A stretch of DNA of 64,000 bases from the NCBI RefSeq assembly GCF_024323335.1, contig NC_066581.1:231152539-231216538 (forward strand). The letters are read 5' to 3'. The stretch comes from Lathyrus oleraceus (Eukaryota; Streptophyta; Magnoliopsida; Fabales; Fabaceae). The position numbers and the translations under genes are program-made. The notes under the pieces were generated by a model, which was given only the letters and a program-made list of their open reading frames with translations, was not told the origin of the DNA and did not search any database. This document shows positions 59,846 to 64,000 of this stretch, piece after piece; the stretch's first letter is position 1, and each line of letters starts with the position of its first letter.

Positions 59846-60840
59846 AGAGTTGTTTGGAACGTCACCCAAACATTTAATTCATTCTTTTTCGGCTAAGACG
59901 CCACTTTGCTCTTCGATTAAGAATTTATCCCTTTCTTGGACCCAAGATACTATTCTTATTTGATCTCTAACTCTTCGTTCCCCATCCAGTGATATATTGT
60001 TCCTTCTACACAACAATATTTTCTCTTGGGCCCCGCTTTTACCCCTTTGAGACGTTGTAACACCGGTTCGTCTTGTGAATCTAGAGTTGTTTGGCTCGTA
60101 CCCAGACATTTAATTCATTCCTTTGGTTGAGAGGCTTGTTTACTCTTTGATTCAAAGTTCCCTCCAGTTGTGGGTTCCCTTGATACCATTCTATTGGTAC
60201 AAGGTATACTTTTCATCATTGTATGTCCCTCTTTCTATTCTCATAGCTCTGAACTATGTTTGCTCTGACTTTCTCATTGCACGATGAGAATACGTAGGCA
60301 CGAGGATGTCAATCCTTGGCGAACATACTTATAATTATTCCTCTTTCGCCTTAGGGAATCATCCATATCTTTCACTATTCATTACCTATCTTCGATCATA
60401 AGTCGCTCACCCAGTGACATACTACTTCTTTGACATCGAAATAAACTTTCTTTGTAAGTCCATATACATCTTTTTAGGATGCCTAACAAAAAGTCCGCGT
60501 TTCTATCTAGATTCGTTTGGCCCGTAACCCAAACATCTCTATGGTACAAATCCCATTTCTCTTACGGATTCCAATACACTTTCACCTTTTGGTTTCAAAC
60601 AACACGTCTTCAGTCACTTATTACCAAACATTCACTTCTGTGACTTTGGTCACTTCACTCCGCTCATCTCCATGATGCATTCATATTCTACCTTCCTTCA
60701 CTTCATATGATGTACCCTATTCTTTGAGTCAAATACAATATACCTTTGTGCTCCATCTTGTACCTCCTTGTGAATCAAGAGTTGTTTGGCCTTTAACCCA
60801 AACACCTAATTCCCCTCTTTTGGTTGTTCCAATACATTGA
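59846..60840 (+). repeat. Repeated module of the Tat LTR
   Basis: The phrase GTTGTTTGG...ACCCAAACAT-TAATTC occurs near 59848, 60086, 60512 (shorter) and 60780, and hairpin-plus-TACGTAGGCA blocks occur at 59663, 60271 and 61011. The plus-strand LTR fragment is thus built from diverged internal duplications. Confidence 0.65.
60271..60290 (+). other. Conserved Tat-LTR hairpin, copy 6
   Basis: Stem TTCTCAT / ATGAGAA with loop TGCACG: two stem pairs changed together relative to copy 1; followed by TACGTAGGCACGAG. Confidence 0.75.
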
Positions 60841-61341
60841 TACAGTGTCGTAGGCCCTCACTTGTTGGTTCATACCTGTTTACTCTTGGGTTCACGTTTT
60901 CACCCCTTGTTGGAGTTCAAGTCAAACATTATCCTTTGGTTCAGGTCATACTTTGATCACACTTCTTTTCATCTCCCACCATTAGTTTTTTGAACTACGG
61001 AGCTCTGAATTCCTCATTGCACTATGAGGATACGTAGGCATGAGGGCCCCAATCCTCACTGAGCACTTTATCTATTTATTTCCTTTCCCATTCTTTTGAG
61101 AGTAATCTTAGATATCACACTTATTCGAGCGAGAATAATCAAAATGGTTCCCATGGAGTACCATGGATGTTTGGGGTACTAATACATTCCCCTTACATAA
61201 AAGACTTCCTTACCCAATATATCTCTTTCCCCCGGGTTTTATCGATGTTTTTCCTTCCCTTTATGGATAAATAAAGTTCGATGGCGACTCTGTTGTATGT
61301 TCGAGCGTGCAATACATTTGGGTATATTTCTGCTAGGTTCA
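60580..61341 (+). repeat. Plus-strand Tat LTR 3' part inside element D
   Basis: An LTR end (CTAGGTTCA at 61341) with the standard Tat order: hairpin at 61011, a GTACCATGGATGTTTGGGGT block, GGTTTTATCGATG, GGATAAATAAAG (possible poly(A) signal) and an internal PBS-like TGGCGACTC at 61282-61290. It is the inverted partner of 56864-59090. Confidence 0.8.
61011..61030 (+). other. Conserved Tat-LTR hairpin, copy 7
   Basis: Stem TCCTCAT / ATGAGGA, loop TGCACT, preceded by GAACTACGGAGCTCTGAAT. Confidence 0.75.
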
Positions 61342-61343
61342 GC

Positions 61344-61361
61344 TGGTGACTCTGCTGAGGA
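61344..61361 (+). other. Primer-binding site, tRNA-Arg type, inside D's LTR
   Basis: TGGTGACTCTGCTGAGGA, two bases after an LTR end, plus strand. It has two transitions relative to the Tat consensus. Its orientation is opposite to the LTR that surrounds it. Confidence 0.78.
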
Positions 61362-62036
61362 TACGATTGAGAAATAAGGTAATTGGATTATGATATTGGA
61401 TATTGATTCTAAAACTGAGCCAATAAAAGTATAATTTAATTAGGATTACTTAGTTTACTTTGAAAAATCTAAAATTAATTTGATATCAATTCTAACATTT
61501 ATTTGAAAATAAAGATCAATTAGAGTTTGAATGATTAGTTTAGAAATCAATAAGATTAAGTGGAAGTTTGAAATTAGATTTATAAAATCAAGTTAAAAAA
61601 CAATTAAAAATTGAAATTAGACAATTGATTTAAAATTAGACTAAATTTGAAATTAATCAATTGGAAACTAAAGATCAAATGAAATTACGTTAAAATCTAA
61701 GGTATTATTAAAATTAATTAAAAACTAATTTCAAAAAACAACGCAGTCAACTCGAAAAGGCATGGATAATGATCGATGTTACTAAAGCCGAGACAAAAAT
61801 GGGCTCCGGAATGAATGGTTGACTTTGGTCAACTTGTTGATCAGAAAGTCCACAAATGACCTCAATTAACTATTTGTGTTAGATTAGGGTTTCGATCTAT
61901 TATCAGTCTTTGAATCAATGGATGGACTAGTGCTAGTATGGATGTATATGAATGAAACATGAGTATGCATAGATGAATCTCAGACCGTAGGTTAGGTGAA
62001 AAGTAAAAAGGGGAGGGAAAATTTTGGGGTACGACA
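61362..62036 (-). other. U3 start of element D LTR (and leader scrap)
   Basis: A/T-rich. The right part is the U3 of the minus-strand LTR (ends at 62036). The first tens of bases after the PBS may be leader of the plus-strand fragment. The join lies somewhere in 61380-61700; I cannot place it. Confidence 0.5.
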
Positions 62037-64000
62037 GTTGCCCCTATTTAATCAGCTTAAACCAGAATGGACGAATTGCGGGAGCTTTTCAGATATTCAA
62101 TGTATGAGTGGATTAAATATCAAAGTATCCAAAAATTTGCCCGTTGAGGATGGTCATATGGGATATCGGGATGTCAACTTGACTCTTACAGGTTCACTTG
62201 TTGATGACTTTTTTTATATACTGTGGGGATATGGTAAAATGAGGGTCATGATATGCATGCTGAATTGTATATTTTATTATTTTTTGAAACATGAGGCCAT
62301 GTATGTTAATCAGGGAGCCCATAATTTCTCAGAATACCCTTGCAATCAAGGGATTTCAAAATGAATCATCAGCTCAACAATTGGAAACAGAACCAACCAC
62401 AGAGGTTTGAAAAAAGGAAAGGTCATCAACCTTACAGGTTGGGAAAAAGGTTTTTCAATCACATAAATTGAAAAAGAAAGGTTCATCAACCACGAAGGTT
62501 GGAAAAGGATTCAACAATCGTGATGGTTGGGAGCAAAGGTCATCAACTCTAAAGGTTCGAAAAAGGAGTCAACAACCACAAAGGTTGGAAACAAAGGTCA
62601 TCAACCCTAAAGGTTAGAAACAAAGTCTATCATCACCCTAAAGGTGGGAAAAAGATTCAGCAACCATGAAAGTTGGAAACAAAAATCACCAATCCTAAAG
62701 ATTGGAAAAAGGTTATTAATCCTGAAGATTGAAAAAAGTTCCTCAACCTTGAAGGTTAGAAAAAGGATCCTCAACCCTAAAGGTTGGAAAAAGATACCAG
62801 GTAAACTGGGCTTTAAAAGATGCCAAGCAAGTTAGATTTTGGAAGAATCGTCAAACTAGCTGGTTTTAAAAGGTCCTAGGGGAGTTTGGAGTTAGAAGAT
62901 GCCAACAAAGTATTGGGCTTTGATTTCTTTGATTTGCACACATAGCTCCATGCTATGCTCGATGAATGGTATGCATGAGTGAAGCGACGTGATTTATATA
63001 TGATGATGATTTATGCAATGGTTAGGCATGATGCCCACATAGAGGGCGGTGGGAATTTTGGGTTAGGATAAGATCATCCAGACGTGATTCTTCGACACCT
63101 GCTTCAAGCTAAACAGCTGATGTAACCTCTTTGGCTCATGTCTAAAATATGGAGAGAGCTTGTACCTGCATAGCCTGCCTCTGCCCCAATATATTGATTG
63201 TCTACACCAATTGCCCTAATTACCGATTATGGAGTAGCCTCATCATATGAGTATTTCAAACTGGTGTGCCCCAGTGTCTTGAAATTGTACCTTCTTGATT
63301 AACCATTTTAGAGAGTGATTGACTTCTCATGCTCTTGGGGTAGCTTGCCCCAATGTGAGCTCTGAAGTAACTTTGCCCTTATCTGGCTGATTCGGAGAGA
63401 TTTGTAGAATCTCGACGTGGTTGCCCCAGATTTAATGTCTTTTGAAGAGATCTGAGCTATGGGATATCAGGAATTTGATCGACTTTCCCATTGTAAACTT
63501 CTTTGATGTCAAATGACTGCTCACATGTAAAATACCCATTTTAAGAATGATAATTGTAATGTCATGTTCATGCAAGTTTCGAAAACTCAAGTGTGTTCAC
63601 TAAGATTATGACATCTAGTGAAGGAATCACTATTTGGAATACCATGTCAGTATCAATACAGATGACAAGCAAATCTTTAGGAGTCAGCTTAACGCGGTCT
63701 TACCATAGTATGCTTTCGAAATAGAACTTGCTTCAATTAGATCTTGTCAGGGTTGTAACGTGGCATGGTTTACGGTTTTTAGAAGGAAAGGATATAAGGC
63801 TCGAGACCTAATCTAACCCACCCATTCTTCGTGATGTTCTCCAGTCCTGCATTCAGTTAGCTTACAACAAATGTTCATCTTTCAAAAAAGGATTTTGAAT
63901 ATCAACAATGATGGTTAAGGAACCCTATGAGAGTTTGGAGCGATAGCCACTCACCGTCTGTTTTGATTTGCGGTCACAGAGATTTTCTCTTGCTGAGGAC
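62037..64000 (-). mobile_element. Element 'D' internal region: PPT and 3' UTR
   Basis: Minus-strand Tat element running off the right edge. The PPT (AAATAGGGGCAAC, 62037-62049) is followed by a 3' UTR with the same opening text style as element C (CCAAAAATTTGC phrase). It has a hairpin array (62393-62787), then non-coding DNA to the end. The open frame at 61996-62364 spans the LTR/UTR border and is not credible. Confidence 0.7.
62393..62787. repeat. Array of about 13 short hairpins with G/A-rich spacers
   Basis: Units of roughly 30 bp made of an inverted repeat such as CAACC-CTAAA-GGTTG, then GAAAAAGG-type spacer. Stem versions include CAACC/GGTTG (62428, 62488, 62573, 62772), CACC/GGTG (62634) and CCAATC/GATTGG (62689). 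Loop is mostly 4-5 bases, (C/T)(T/A)(A/G)AA-like. Confidence 0.85.

Larger units (their letters stand above)
56864..62036 (-). repeat. Tat element 'D' 3' LTR, rearranged, 5173 bp with inserts
   Basis: Minus-strand LTR defined by its two ends: TGTCGTACCCC start at 62036 next to a PPT, and a GCTTCA end at 56864 abutting the RT/RNase H fragment (five flanking bases AGTAC). Inside it are a solo Athila LTR with duplicated flanks (57167-58676) and a plus-strand Tat LTR fragment carrying its own PBS (up to 61361). The 56864-59090 part is, apart from the Athila insertion, about 90% the reverse complement of 60580-61341. Boundaries of the inverted piece are uncertain (left end between 59090 and 59640). 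Confidence 0.7.

Noticed and set aside
61996..62364. Open frame of 122 codons
   Set aside because: It spans the LTR/PPT border of element D; no ATG context or domain; non-coding UTR.

Overview
The window is wall-to-wall LTR retrotransposon DNA from a large plant genome. I see no host gene, tRNA, rRNA or CRISPR array. Ogre/Tat elements dominate (LTRs up to 4.8 kb, a tRNA-Arg-type primer-binding site, an extra ORF before gag), alongside Athila elements with a tRNA-Asp-type PBS. Ogre of this form is abundant in legumes, especially the tribe Fabeae (pea, vetch, lentil, grass pea). I infer a Fabeae legume, but the species cannot be fixed by reading alone.

Layout. 1-3351: 5' end of a minus-strand Athila element (gag, PBS, LTR). 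3352-7093: an older minus-strand Athila-like element with gag and protease but no reverse transcriptase. 7094-14586: plus-strand Ogre 'A' (4.74-kb LTR, PBS, leader, ORF1 with nonsense codons, start of gag). 14587-22914: minus-strand Ty1/copia element 1. 22915-56324: plus-strand Tat element 'B' (truncated 5' LTR, PBS, leader, gag remnant, no pol, 3' UTR, 2-kb 3' LTR), split by two insertions. These are copia element 2 (23914-36983, target duplication GTTAC), which itself holds a 4.8-kb solo Ogre LTR (28924-33739, target duplication CTTAT), and a young minus-strand Tat element 'C' (40918-51970, target duplication GCAAC, near-identical 2061-bp LTRs). 56325-56863: a reverse transcriptase/RNase H scrap. 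56864-64000: minus-strand Tat element 'D', whose 3' LTR contains an inverted LTR-plus-PBS fragment and a solo Athila LTR flanked by a 55-bp direct duplication.

How the parts work. All coding regions are gag-pol proteins of Ty3/gypsy or Ty1/copia elements, and nearly all are broken by stops, frameshifts, deletions or lost catalytic residues. Element C is the youngest. Its LTRs differ at only two positions I could find, yet it lacks protease and most of integrase, so it probably moved with proteins supplied in trans.

Most interesting signals are non-coding. (1) Short CG-containing palindromes recur at 20-21-bp centre spacing in four unrelated element families, in three of them just upstream of the TATA box. 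(2) Seven copies of a short hairpin in Tat LTRs differ by compensatory stem changes. (3) The 3' UTRs of three Tat elements carry arrays of short hairpins in which stems co-vary while loops stay constant. (4) Tat LTRs carry an internal copy of the start of their own PBS about 61-75 nt before the real one. I know of no description of (1) to (3).
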